A stretch of DNA of 64,000 bases from CALARM01 sp036746235 (GTDB lineage Bacteria > Vulcanimicrobiota > SpSt-956 > JAKJGF01). Under the pieces are notes generated by a model. It saw only the letters and a list, made by a program, of their open reading frames with translations. It had not been told where the DNA came from and ran no database searches. Below, in pieces: positions 26,235 through 35,800 of the stretch (within the stretch, counting starts at the first letter, position 1; each line of letters opens with the position of its first letter). The stretch is from positions 14,794 to 78,793 of the forward strand of contig DAIOEN010000007.1 of NCBI GenBank assembly GCA_036746235.1, given 5' to 3'. The position numbers and the translations under genes are program-made.

Positions 26235-27238
26235 TCACTTACAGACGAAATAATTGCCTGAATATTTTCCACCGCCGTATTATATGGCACATCAGGCCCT
26301 GATGTAGCCAGAATAAAATGGCGATCATCTCTTCTGTCTTCCAGTATTTTAAGACATTTATCTCTGATTTCTCCCACTTCTCTTTTATTAAGGGTAGCTC
26401 CGTCAATATTACCCAGTAAAAGTCTTTCGTTACCGGTTTTAGTTCTTGCCTCTGAAAAACTGTCTCTGTTATCTATAACAAAAGCGGCTACATTGGGAAG
26501 ATTTAAATAACAATCCATTACAGGGGTAAGAGGTGTTCCTCCGTGATGTAAAATTATTCCTCCTCTGACTTCTTTAAACACTTCTCTGTACACAGGCATT
26601 ACAAGCTCTTCAATGATCTTTCTGCCAACATTGGAAGGACTTGAAAAAACGGCAGGTATAACAACAAAATTTGCTCCGTCACTGAGTAGAGCATTTGCCC
26701 AGTTTATAAAAAACTGTCCTGTTTTTTCCAGAACTTTTCTGGCGCCGTCTCTATCAAACATGAGTGTGTAAAGCCATGCATCTATACCCATTACAAGAGC
26801 CGGAAGATCGGCAGGGCCAAGTAAAATACCTGCCAGAGGCATTTCTCTGCCATATTTCCTGGCAAGTCTTCCTGTAGCCTCTCTGATATATAATAATCTC
26901 TTTGAAGAAGATATATCCGGTAAAGGAAGTTTTAAAAATTCTTCTGCAGATTTTACCGAAGGTTCTGACATATTGGGAGGCTGATTTTTAAAAAATTTAA
27001 CCCTGCTTCCGAAGGCTTCCCCTTCGGCAGTCAATACGAAAGGGGTAAACATTATATCAGGATGAAAAAGTTCTATTACTGCACTCTGGCCTTCCACATA
27101 GGCCGTAGCATCTGTGTAATATTTATCAAGAGGACATTCTGTAAGTCTTGCTCCGTAAAGGCTCAATGTAACACTTACTGCCGGCCTGTCCGAAGTTTCT
27201 CCTTTAATGGCACAGGTAACTCTCTCCAGGCTGTTCAC
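26231..27238 (-). CDS. MtaA/UroD-superfamily methyltransferase-like protein lacking zinc cysteines
   Basis: 335 residues of the uroporphyrinogen decarboxylase superfamily, in the branch of corrinoid-dependent methyltransferases (MtaA, MtbA, CmuA). N-terminal MNSLERV and a fold length typical of the family. In MtaA/MtbA zinc is held by an H-x-C motif and a later Cys. Here the equivalent positions read H231-H-G233-G (ILHHGGTPLTP) and G-P315-D (TSGPDVPYNTAVENI), so both cysteines are absent by eye alignment. Zn-thiol chemistry is therefore doubtful. One base separates it from the corrinoid gene. The last residues, VSE and stop, run into a GTGAGTG array. Confidence 0.85.
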   Translation of the reverse strand: MNSLERVTCAIKGETSDRPAVSVTLSLYGARLTECPLDKYYTDATAYVEGQSAVIELFHPDIMFTPFVLTAEGEAFGSRVKFFKNQPPNMSEPSVKSAEEFLKLPLPDISSSKRLLYIREATGRLARKYGREMPLAGILLGPADLPALVMGIDAWLYTLMFDRDGARKVLEKTGQFFINWANALLSDGANFVVIPAVFSSPSNVGRKIIEELVMPVYREVFKEVRGGIILHHGGTPLTPVMDCYLNLPNVAAFVIDNRDSFSEARTKTGNERLLLGNIDGATLNKREVGEIRDKCLKILEDRRDDRHFILATSGPDVPYNTAVENIQAIISSVSE

Positions 27239-27239
27239 G

Positions 27240-27902
27240 TTAATCTCCCTTTCTCAAAGAATTTTTCCACAGTTCATCCATAAGATCAGGTACTCTGAAA
27301 GCATTCCTTGCTGTTCCGTCACCTCCCACTTCTGCTAACAGTTCAGGTTTCAGTATAAATACAGCTCCTCCTGCAGCAAGCTGAATCTGTCCTGTAAGAC
27401 CTCTTCTGTCTATTTCATCACGTACTTTTTTGATATTCATGGCAGTTGTGTACATCATTGCTGAAACTGCAATAACTCTTGCATTAACCTCACAGGCTTT
27501 ATTTACAAATTCTTCAGCAGAAACATCATTGCCGAGGTCATAAACCTCCCAGCCTGAAATCAAAAGGGCAGAAACTACAAGTTTTCTTCCCAGGGAATGA
27601 TAATCGTCTTCTATATTTCCTATAACAACAGGGCCTTTATGTTCAGATGATTTTGAGTGAGAATTTGCGAAAACTTTTGAGAGAACATCATCGGCAATTA
27701 TTCCTGCCACATAGCCCTGGGCCAGTGTAACACCGTCTTCTTTTAGCCACATTTCTCCTATTTCACAGAGAACCGGTTCCAGTAACTGAGATACAGATGC
27801 TTCATATCCATGAATTGATGCAAAATTGTCAATGATTTCGTTGGCAAGACTCCTGTCACCATCAAGTATTGAGGCAATTAATTTGTGTCTCAATGTGTCC
27901 AT
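27240..27902 (-). CDS. Corrinoid (B12-binding) methyl-carrier protein
   Basis: 220 residues. N-terminal four-helix B12-binding cap (about 1-85) and C-terminal cobalamin-binding Rossmann domain with the base-off/His-on signature D100-Y-H102-S-L-G105 (NIEDDYHSLG), S147 (AVSAMM) and GG178-179 (LAAGGAVF). His102 should be the lower cobalt ligand. Members of the MtaC/MtbC/MttC family carry a methyl group between two methyltransferases; only one candidate partner is adjacent, and no MtaB/MttB-type protein is in the window. AAGGAGG is seven bases upstream and a near-consensus promoter precedes it, making it the first gene of the operon. Confidence 0.93.
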   Translation of the reverse strand: MDTLRHKLIASILDGDRSLANEIIDNFASIHGYEASVSQLLEPVLCEIGEMWLKEDGVTLAQGYVAGIIADDVLSKVFANSHSKSSEHKGPVVIGNIEDDYHSLGRKLVVSALLISGWEVYDLGNDVSAEEFVNKACEVNARVIAVSAMMYTTAMNIKKVRDEIDRRGLTGQIQLAAGGAVFILKPELLAEVGGDGTARNAFRVPDLMDELWKNSLRKGD

Positions 27903-27926
27903 ACCTTTCCCTCCTTATATTCTATT

Positions 27927-27955
27927 ATTATGAAAGGATAGGAAATTTTTGTCAA
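27927..27955 (-). promoter_or_regulatory. Sigma-70 promoter of the corrinoid operon
   Basis: Minus-strand TTGACA (27950-27955, perfect), 17-bp spacer, CATAAT (27927-27932), about 25 bases before the start codon. The short leader leaves no room for a cobalamin riboswitch. Confidence 0.75.
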
Positions 27956-27962
27956 GGTTTTA

Positions 27963-27992
27963 TTTTCAGCCTGCAGATATGTATGTTATAAT
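27963..27992 (+). promoter_or_regulatory. Candidate promoter for the CopG-type gene
   Basis: Plus-strand TTTTCA (27963-27968), 18 bp, perfect TATAAT (27987-27992). A second TATAAT lies at 28005-28010. It partly abuts the divergent corrinoid promoter, so the two may interfere. Confidence 0.4.
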
Positions 27993-28024
27993 AATCGTGA
28001 ATGATATAATAGAGAGAAATTTAT

Positions 28025-28288
28025 ATGAAAGAAAATAGTACCGAAGCTTCAATTAATAGTGAAAAAATCAATAATTTAATCGATTTTTTTGAACACAATG
28101 ATATGGGAGAATATCTGGAAAACATGCCTGAAGTACAGTTTGACATTGACTTGAAAAGAAAAACCTGTCTCGTTACTATAGATGAAGAAATTTTAAATAA
28201 AATAGTTACAATAGCCAGAGTAAAACAAATATCATCTCAAAGCCTTATTAATTCATGGTTGAGAGAAAAAATTTCGGAATATAAGTGA
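28025..28288 (+). CDS. CopG/BrnA-like antitoxin, no toxin partner
   Basis: 87 residues. The pattern matches the CopG-antitoxin family: IDFFEHNDMGEYLENMPEV-x-FDIDLKRK (usual F/W-x-x-H-D-x-x-x-Y ... V-x-F-x-x-x), a short strand TCLVTIDEEIL, then a ribbon-helix-helix (LNKIVTIARVKQISSQSLINSWLREKI). Antitoxins of this type bind DNA and neutralise a BrnT-like RNase encoded next door. No such ORF lies in the 122 bp before or 94 bp after it, so it is an orphan and may act as a plain regulator, perhaps of the adjacent ABC genes. Confidence 0.72.
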   Translation: MKENSTEASINSEKINNLIDFFEHNDMGEYLENMPEVQFDIDLKRKTCLVTIDEEILNKIVTIARVKQISSQSLINSWLREKISEYK

Positions 28289-28382
28289 ACATACTCCTTA
28301 GAATATAAGAGCAACTCAGGCATATTACATGACCTGGAAATAAATATGAGCTCTGTCTTCAGGGTATAATGAGGATGTAAAA

Positions 28383-29903
28383 ATGGCAGAAAATAACATA
28401 GCAGTTTCAATGAAAGACATAACAAAAAGATTCCCCGGAATAATAGCCAATAATAAAGTGAATTTTGATGTAAAAACCGGAGAAATACATGCCCTTCTCG
28501 GGGAAAACGGCGCGGGGAAAAGCACTCTTATGAGTATCCTTGCAGGTCTTTATCAGCCTGACGAAGGGGAAATCTTTATAAGAGGCAAAAAAGTCCGAAT
28601 AAGATCGCCCAGAGAAGCTATAGAACTGGGGATAGGCATGGTTCATCAGCATTTTATGCTTGTTGAAACAAATAATGTAACTGAAAATATAGTCCTTGGA
28701 CATAAAAGCCTGGGATTTTTCCCTGATATGAAAAAACTTAACTCTGAAATAACTGCACTTTCTGAAAAATACGGAATGCCTGTAGACCCTCAGGCAAAGA
28801 TATGGCAGTTATCGGTAGGGGAGCAGCAGAGAGTTGAAATATTAAAAGTCCTTTACAGAGGAGCCACTATTTTAATTATGGATGAACCTACTGCAGTGCT
28901 TACTCCCCAGGAAAGCGCCGAATTATTTAAAACTATGAAAAAAATGACGGAAGAAGGTCATTCCATTATATTTATAAGTCATAAGTTGGACGAAGTCATG
29001 GCCATATCTGACAGGGTAACAATTTTAAGAGGAGGAGCTTTTGTCAGTACTGTCAAGACCGTTTCCATAGATAAAAAAGAACTGGCTAAAATGATGGTGG
29101 GAAGGGATTTGCTTTCACTTATGGAAAGGCCGCAGGGAGTAAAGGAACAGAAAGAAATATTAAAAGTGGAACATATATCTTCTCTCAATGATAAAGGGCT
29201 GGAAGCTCTGAAAGATGTGACTTTTTCCATATATTCCGGCGAAATTCTCGGTATTGCCGGAGTTGCAGGGAACGGTCAGAGTGAATTATCTGAAGTGCTG
29301 TCCGGTCTGAGAAAAGTCACGTCAGGTAACATTCAGCTCTCAGATGAATATATAACGAAATCTCATGCAAGAGAGCTCATAGACAGAGGCGTAAGTTATG
29401 TTCCTGCTGACAGGCTCGGCGTCGGACTTGTGCCCAATCTGGATGCCTGTGATAATATTATATTAAAAAATTACAGAAAACCGCCTGTAGGGAAAGGGAT
29501 TTTTATTTCAAGAACCGCAATGGAAGGTCTTCTGGAAAAGATGATTTCAGATTATGAGATAAAAATACCGGACAGAAAAGCTCCTGTAAGGCTTCTTTCG
29601 GGAGGAAATCTTCAGAAATTACTCCTTGCAAGAGAACTGGAAGGAGACCCGAAACTCATTATAACAGTATATCCTTCAAGAGGTCTTGATATAGGTGCTA
29701 CGGAGTTTGTCCATAAAGTAATTTTGAAGCAGAGGGAAAGAGGTGCCGCCGTTTTACTTGTCTCAGAAGATTTAGATGAACTTATAAGCCTGAGTGACAG
29801 AATAGCAGTCATATATGAAGGAAAAATAATGGGAATCCTTCAGAGAGAGACCTTTAATAAAGAAGCTATAGGGCTTATGATGGCAGGAACTGAAAGTAAC
29901 TGA
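28383..29903 (+). CDS. ABC transporter ATPase, two ABC domains (nucleoside/BMP type)
   Basis: 506 residues. First ABC: Walker A GENGAGKST, signature LSVGEQQRVEI, Walker B ILIMDEPTAVLTP. Second ABC: degenerate Walker A GVAGNGQSELSE, signature LSGGNLQKLLLAREL, and TVYPSRGLDIG where the Walker B catalytic Glu is missing. The degenerate second site is normal for RbsA/YufO-type proteins. It should power import with the permease at 30.1 kb and the lipoprotein at 21.8 kb. GAGG lies eight bases before the ATG. Confidence 0.93.
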   Translation: MAENNIAVSMKDITKRFPGIIANNKVNFDVKTGEIHALLGENGAGKSTLMSILAGLYQPDEGEIFIRGKKVRIRSPREAIELGIGMVHQHFMLVETNNVTENIVLGHKSLGFFPDMKKLNSEITALSEKYGMPVDPQAKIWQLSVGEQQRVEILKVLYRGATILIMDEPTAVLTPQESAELFKTMKKMTEEGHSIIFISHKLDEVMAISDRVTILRGGAFVSTVKTVSIDKKELAKMMVGRDLLSLMERPQGVKEQKEILKVEHISSLNDKGLEALKDVTFSIYSGEILGIAGVAGNGQSELSEVLSGLRKVTSGNIQLSDEYITKSHARELIDRGVSYVPADRLGVGLVPNLDACDNIILKNYRKPPVGKGIFISRTAMEGLLEKMISDYEIKIPDRKAPVRLLSGGNLQKLLLARELEGDPKLIITVYPSRGLDIGATEFVHKVILKQRERGAAVLLVSEDLDELISLSDRIAVIYEGKIMGILQRETFNKEAIGLMMAGTESN

Positions 29904-29969
29904 ATATAGTAATAGGATTTTTTTTCTAAATGTAGAATAAATATTATTCCGGGAAATTACAGTTTATAT

Positions 29970-30050
29970 GTGAAGGGTGAAGAGTAGGGGCGACCCCCTG
30001 TGGTCGCCCGATACCGGTGAAAATACGCATCACGCATCACGCGTTACGAT
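29970..30050. repeat. Composite element A (plus orientation)
   Basis: GTGAAGGGTGAAGA, GTAGGGGCGACCCCCTG, TGGTCGCCCGATACCGG, TGAAAATACGCATCACG, CATCACGCGTTACGA. GGGCGACC and GGTCGCCC pair around a CCCTGT loop. Lies between the ATPase and permease genes of one transporter. Confidence 0.88.
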
Positions 30051-30074
30051 AAGAACTTATAACAGAGTCAACAT

Positions 30075-31127
30075 ATGCAGCTAACATTTGAAAAACGTAT
30101 AACCAGGCCGAAATGGCTTTCTTATGCAGTCCCTGCCGGTTCGATAATAACGGGCCTCCTGCTGGGGGCGATTTTTCTTTTCTGTGCAGGAGTAAATCCT
30201 CTGGAAGCTTATTCAGAAATGTTTTATGGTGCCTTTGGAAGCAACTATGCTTTTTCCGAAACAGTTGTCAAGACAATTCCTCTTATACTTATAGGACTCG
30301 GTGTGGCAGTAGCTTTCAGGATGTTGCTCTGGAACATAGGAGCCGAAGGGCAGTTTTATATGGGAGCCATAGGAGCTACATGGATTGCTCTTACAATGAG
30401 TGACCTGCCGGGGCCTCTTCTTCGTTTCCTTATGTTCCTGTCAGGCTTCCTTTTCGGTGCCCTCTGGGGGCTTATACCGGCATTACTGAAAGCATACGGA
30501 GGAGCAAATGAAATTATAACTACCCTTATGTTAAACTATGTGGCTATAAATTTCTGTGATTACCTTGTCTATGGCCCGTGGAAAGATCCTGAAGGCAAAG
30601 GTTTTCCTCTTACAGCCCAGTTCCCGGATAATGCCTGTCTGCCTCTTTTATATAAGAGAATACATCTCGGTCTGATTTTTGCCATAGTCTCAATAATCAT
30701 CATTTATCTGGTTATGAATAAAAGCAAATGGGGCTATGAAATAAGGGTTACAGGAGAAAATATAAGAGCTGCCCGTTACGGAGGCATAAATGTAATCAAA
30801 AATATACTCCTTATTATGATATTATCAGGAGGTATAGCAGGTATAGCAGGAATGGCGGAAGTATCAGGCCTTACTCACAGGCTTCAGCATGGTTTTTCTC
30901 CCGGCTACGGCTATACTGCCATAATTGTTGCATGGCTTGCCAGACTTAACCCCATAGGAATGACACTTGTAGCATTTCTCTTCGGTGCTCTTCTGGTAGG
31001 AGGGGATCAGATACAGATGTCAATGAATTTACCTGGCTCCATGACAGGTATAATACAGGGGGCCATACTTTTTTCCGTTCTGGGAGGGGAAATATTCAGC
31101 CAGTATAAGATTAAGTTTTTGAAATAG
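30075..31127 (+). CDS. ABC transporter permease (YufP/BMP type)
   Basis: 350 residues with about eight to ten membrane segments; family motifs include IPLILIGLGVAVAFR, NIGAEGQFYMGAIGA and GGANEIITTLMLNYVA. It is the inner-membrane channel for the BMP-type importer. Family operons normally encode two different permeases (YufP and YufQ types). Only this one is present; the following gene is an HD hydrolase. The ribosome-binding site is weak. The TAG stop abuts a GTGAGTGGGG/GTGAAAA array. Confidence 0.92.
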   Translation: MQLTFEKRITRPKWLSYAVPAGSIITGLLLGAIFLFCAGVNPLEAYSEMFYGAFGSNYAFSETVVKTIPLILIGLGVAVAFRMLLWNIGAEGQFYMGAIGATWIALTMSDLPGPLLRFLMFLSGFLFGALWGLIPALLKAYGGANEIITTLMLNYVAINFCDYLVYGPWKDPEGKGFPLTAQFPDNACLPLLYKRIHLGLIFAIVSIIIIYLVMNKSKWGYEIRVTGENIRAARYGGINVIKNILLIMILSGGIAGIAGMAEVSGLTHRLQHGFSPGYGYTAIIVAWLARLNPIGMTLVAFLFGALLVGGDQIQMSMNLPGSMTGIIQGAILFSVLGGEIFSQYKIKFLK

Positions 31128-31242
31128 TGAGTGGGGAAAAGTGAAAAGTAGGGGCGACCCCCTGTGGTCGCCCGGTACCGGTGAAAATACGCACCACGCA
31201 TCACACTTCACGAACCACCCGTCACGCGTTACGCGTCACGAT
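31126..31242. repeat. Composite element A (plus orientation)
   Basis: GTGAGTGGGGAAAAGTG array, AGTAGGGGCGACCCCC, TGTGGTCGCCCGGTACC, GGTGAAAATACGCACC, then CATCACACTTCACG and CGTCACGCGTTACGCG. Its core is nearly identical to the copy 1.15 kb upstream, as if both inserted or were converted recently. Confidence 0.88.
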
Positions 31243-31265
31243 TAAAAAACAGGGACTTTTTAATT

Positions 31266-31904
31266 ATGGAATTAATCAATCAAATCAAAGAAGAAGCAAA
31301 GAAATTTTTCTTAAATGCCAGAGGCAGTCATGACTGGTCTCATACGGAAAGGGTTTATAATCTTGCCATCCATATAGGTGAAAAAGAAGGAGCAGATATG
31401 GAAATTCTGTCTGTAGCCGCCCTGCTCCATGATATAGGGAGAGATTGTGAAAGTAAATCGAAGGGACTCGTGTGTCATGCCGAAAAAGGTGCCTCTATGG
31501 CGGAAGAATTGCTGAAAAAATACAACATACCTTCTGAAAGAATAGACGCAATCGTTCACTGCATAGCGACTCATAGATTCAGAGGCAATAAGATTCCGTC
31601 TTCTGTGGAAGGCAGAATATTATTCGATGCAGATAAGCTTGATTCAATCGGTGCCGTAGGTATAGGAAGGGCTTTTCTTTTCGCCGGTGAAACAGGTGCG
31701 AAATTACATAATAAAGATGTTGATATCCGTAAGACTTTGCCTTATACTGAAGATGATACGGCATGGAGAGAATTTAACGTTAAATTAAATAAAATTAAAG
31801 ATAAAATGCTCACTTGTGAAGGGAAGAGAATTGCTCTGGAAAGACACAGGGTAATGGTAGATTTTTTTGAACGTCTTAACAGAGAAGTAGACGGTTTATT
31901 GTAA
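31266..31904 (+). CDS. HD-domain phosphohydrolase
   Basis: 212 residues. Metal-binding HD pattern: H (GSHDWSHTERV), HD (ALLHDIGRD), a distal H (VHCIATHRF) and D (FDADKLDS). This YedJ/YpgQ-like subgroup hydrolyses nucleotide or phosphate esters; the substrate here is unknown. AGGGA is about ten bases upstream. First gene of a rightward run of six signalling genes; CheR follows after about 18 bases. Confidence 0.88.
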   Translation: MELINQIKEEAKKFFLNARGSHDWSHTERVYNLAIHIGEKEGADMEILSVAALLHDIGRDCESKSKGLVCHAEKGASMAEELLKKYNIPSERIDAIVHCIATHRFRGNKIPSSVEGRILFDADKLDSIGAVGIGRAFLFAGETGAKLHNKDVDIRKTLPYTEDDTAWREFNVKLNKIKDKMLTCEGKRIALERHRVMVDFFERLNREVDGLL

Positions 31905-31922
31905 ATAGAGGAGATGGGGTGT

Positions 31923-32777
31923 ATGGGAGGTAATATTGGTCATCTTATTTCCTTTCTGAATAAAGAAAGACATCTTGATATTACCTGCTATAACAGAGAT
32001 TTCCTCACAAGATGCCTGAATGAACGTCTCTCTACCACAAAAACGAAAGATTACTGCGAATATATAGCGTACTTACAGGAAAATCATAATGAAATAACCT
32101 CTTTAATTAACGGACTTTCCATCAGTGTAAGTAAATTTTTCAGGGATCCCGTTACCTTTGACGTCATATCAGAAAAAATACTGCCTTATCTTATATATGA
32201 AAAAATAAAAGAAGAGAATAAATTTCTCCGCATCTGGTCTGCCGGATGTGCATCAGGTGAAGAACCTTATTCTATAGCCATAATATTGAATGAATTACTG
32301 GGTGAAGAAATAAAAGACTGGAATATATCTATTTTTGCTACAGATATTGACGAAATATCCATAGAAAAAGCTAAGGAAGGCATTTATTCCGGAGAATGTC
32401 TCGAAAATATTCGGTATGGACTGGTAAAGAAATATTTCACGAAAGAAGATCCGAACTATAGAATTAATAATGAGATAAAAGATATGGTTAATTATTCCGT
32501 ATATGATCTTACAGACAGAAATAGTTATGTTCCTCCTGAATGCATATTTGCAGGTTTTGATCTTGTTCTATGCCGAAATGTTCTTATATATTTCGAAGAG
32601 TCATATCAAAAAGTAATTATTACAAAATTATATCATTCTCTTTCAAAACCGGGTTTTCTTGTTTTAGGGAAATATGAAAGATTGTACGATTTAGGTTGTT
32701 TTAATCAATATAGTAATTTGTGTAAGATTTACGAGAAGTGGAATTCTGTAAGAAAATATGTTTCTATGAAGCAGTAA
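31923..32777 (+). CDS. cheR: CheR-family chemoreceptor methyltransferase
   Basis: About 284 residues. N-terminal CheR helical domain, then a SAM-binding fold: SKFFRDP, IWSAGCASGEEPYSIA (motif I), ATDID, YFTKE, FDLVLCRNVLIYF. CheR methylates glutamates of chemoreceptors. The ATG at 31923 has AGAGGAG nine bases upstream; the earlier ATG at 31914 abuts it. No chemoreceptor, CheB or CheA is in the window; it lies among hybrid kinases, so it may serve a non-motility chemosensory path (inference). Confidence 0.92.
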   Translation: MGGNIGHLISFLNKERHLDITCYNRDFLTRCLNERLSTTKTKDYCEYIAYLQENHNEITSLINGLSISVSKFFRDPVTFDVISEKILPYLIYEKIKEENKFLRIWSAGCASGEEPYSIAIILNELLGEEIKDWNISIFATDIDEISIEKAKEGIYSGECLENIRYGLVKKYFTKEDPNYRINNEIKDMVNYSVYDLTDRNSYVPPECIFAGFDLVLCRNVLIYFEESYQKVIITKLYHSLSKPGFLVLGKYERLYDLGCFNQYSNLCKIYEKWNSVRKYVSMKQ

Positions 32778-32799
32778 AAATGAATGCTTGAGTGGGTAA

Positions 32800-32826
32800 A
32801 GTGAGTAAACGGGGCTGTTACTCATT
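32800..32826. repeat. Short inverted repeat of GTGAGTA type
   Basis: AGTGAGTAAAC, GGGGCT, GTTACTCATT: near-complementary arms between CheR and the next kinase. A single-unit relative of the heptamer elements. Confidence 0.5.
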
Positions 32827-32856
32827 ATGGATTAGAAATTAATGGATGGAGGTTAT

Positions 32857-35800
32857 ATGAAATTTAGATCTATTTCGATGAAACTTATATTCTGGTTTTT
32901 AAGTGTTAATTTCTTGCTTCTCTGGACCGTTATGGCTGTTATATATATTCAGAGAGTCAGATATATTAAAACAAATACATTCAGTAAACTCACTGCCATA
33001 AGAGATTTGAAGGTTGAAGAGTTAAGTGTCTGGCTCGGAGAACGAAGAGGAAATACAAAGGCTATATCGGAAATTTATAGAATCAGAAATTCAGAAGTAT
33101 TATTTAACAAAAAAGATCTTAATGAGAATGAGAAAAAAATACTTTTAAGTATAAGATTACTGTTGAAGCAATATGTAGATGACTACGATGTCTTTGAAAG
33201 TGTATCAGTTGTAAATGCCCGTAATGGCATAATCGAAATATCGTCGGACAGGGATCTTGAAGGTATGGACCTTTCGAAAGAAGATTATTTTAAGGAAGCA
33301 CTGAATAAAAAATCCTTCCATATAAAAGATATTTATATTTCAAGATTTAGGAAAAATCCTGCTATGATAATGTCAAGACCTGTTTACAATCTCACCGATA
33401 AAAGGATTATTGCCGTTGTTTCAGCCAGGTTAAACCTTGAGAGTTTTTTATATCCTATGCTTCTTAACAGAACAGGACTCGGCGAAACAGGGGAAACCCT
33501 TATAGTAAACAAAGATTGTATTGCTATAAGTAAACTGAGATGGTATGACGATGGTCCATGCAGATTAAAAATAACAGCGACTCCGGCAGTTCTGGCTGCT
33601 GCCGGAAAAACAGGAATAATAGAGTCTGAAGATTACCGGGGTATTCCTGTACTCGCTGCTTATACATTTATACCTGAGCTGTCGTGGGGATTTGTGGCAA
33701 AACAGGATCTGGCGGAACTTTACAGGCCTATAAACAATATGTTTGTAAATTTCATCATAATTTTAATTATTGCTTCCATAGCAGTCTTTTTTATAGCTGT
33801 TTTTATTGCAAAAACCTTCTGTAAACCCTTACAGGAAATGACAGAAGTATCAACAAGGATACAGACGGGAGACCTGTCTGCAAGAAATAGATTTAAAAGA
33901 GATGACGAGCTTGGTTTTCTGGCAGAATCTTTTAATGATATGGCAGATAATTTGATGGCAAGGATTCATGTGAGGAAGAGTCTGTCAGAACTGACAGAAC
34001 TAATGTTAAAGACATATAATATAAAAGAATTTGCTTCTGCTCTTTTGAAAACGCTCCTGGAAATCACATCTTCACAGGCAGGTGTTTTTTACCTGAAAAG
34101 AGGAGACACTTATGAAAACTTCTTTTCTATAGGACTTGATAAAGACAACCTTCCTTCATTTAATATGGAAAGACCGGACGGACAATTCGGAGAAGTCTTT
34201 CTTACAGGGAAGATTTCTCATATAAAAAATATACCTTCAGATACTGTTTTTACATTCAAAACAATTGCAGGAACTGCACTTATGAGGGAAATTATTTCCA
34301 TGCCTGTTATATCGGATGGAAAGATAATGGCTCTTATTTCTATGGGGAACCTGTCAGAATTTTCAAAAGAGAGTCTGGAAATTATCAATTCCATATGGCC
34401 TGCTATAAATACAGGTTTTTCTGTATTAATGGCAAACGAAAATATAAAGAATATGTCTGAAGAATTAAAGGATAAAAACAGGGAACTTCAGTCTCAGGCA
34501 GAAGAACTTATGTCTCAATCAAAAGAACTGTACTGTCAGAATATGAAACTGGAAATGCAGAATCGTCAGATAGAAGAAGCAAACCGTGTAAAAAGTGAGT
34601 TTGTCTCCAATATGAGTCATGAATTGAGAACACCTCTCAATTCTGTTATAGGACTTTCCAGAGTTCTTATTATGCAGGCAAAGGGGAAACTCTCAGAAGA
34701 AGAGTTCAGTTATCTTGAAATCATACAGAGAAACGGGAAATCCCTTCTCTCACTGATAAATGATATTCTGGATCTGTCAAAAATAGAAGCAGGGAAAGTG
34801 GAATTGACTGTAAATTCCATTTCTGTAAAAGATATTGTGGAAAATATCTGTGAAAGTCTTGAAATACTTGCTTTTGAGAAAGGCGTTATTCTTAAAAGAG
34901 ATTTTCCAGATAATCTTCCCCTTATTGAAAGTGATGAGCAGGCTCTTTATAAAATTCTCCAGAATATTATAGGTAATGCCATCAAATTTACCGACAAAGG
35001 ATCTGTCGTTATTTCAGGAGAAAAGAAAGATGAAGAATTTTATATTCATATTACAGATACGGGCATCGGGATAGGGCAGAATGATCTTCCTTATATTTTC
35101 GATGAATTCAGACAGACAGACGGTACAATGGCAAGACGCTATGAAGGAACAGGCCTCGGACTGTCTATCGCATATAAAACTGTAAAATTACTGAAAGGCA
35201 ATATTTATGTCGAAAGTACTCCCGGGAAAGGTTCTACCTTTACAGTCTTACTTCCACTTAAATGGGAAGAAGAAATAAAGAGTAAAGCTAATATTGCATA
35301 TGATATTTCAAAGATTACACCTCACGGGAGCGGTGAAAAAATTCTTGTAGTAGACGATGACCCTTCTGTTGTTAAAAAGATTTCTTCCTATCTTACCGAA
35401 GAAGGTTATTCTGTAATTCCGGCTTTTTCCGGAAAAGAAGCTGTAGAATCCGCAGAAAAATTTCATCCCTTCGCAATTATTCTGGATCTTCTCATGCCTG
35501 AAATGGATGGTTTTGAAGTGCTGGAACATCTGAAAAAATCGGAAAAAACATGGGATATTCCCGTAATAATTGTATCTGTTTCAGAACAGCATCAGGCTGC
35601 CTGTGCTCTCGGAGCATCAGGTTATATCAGAAAGCCTGTTGCAAGAGAACTTCTTATGAAGGAAATTTACAGACTTGTAAAGTATCCGGTATCTGTTATG
35701 GTTGTTGATGATAATCCTGTAGATAGAAAACTTATAAGTGATATAATAGAAAAAGAATATATTAAAACCTGTCAGGCGGAAAGCGGCGAACAATGTCTTG

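Noticed and set aside
26019..26261. 80-codon plus-strand ORF reading SPFTLHSSPFTLHP and so on
   Set aside because: It is only the TTCACYC heptamer array read in its stop-free orientation; three heptamers make seven codons, so a heptapeptide repeat is automatic. No ribosome-binding site.
27903..28024. Possible cobalamin riboswitch before the corrinoid gene
   Set aside because: The leader between the promoter and start is only about 25 bases and no B12-box-like sequence is seen.
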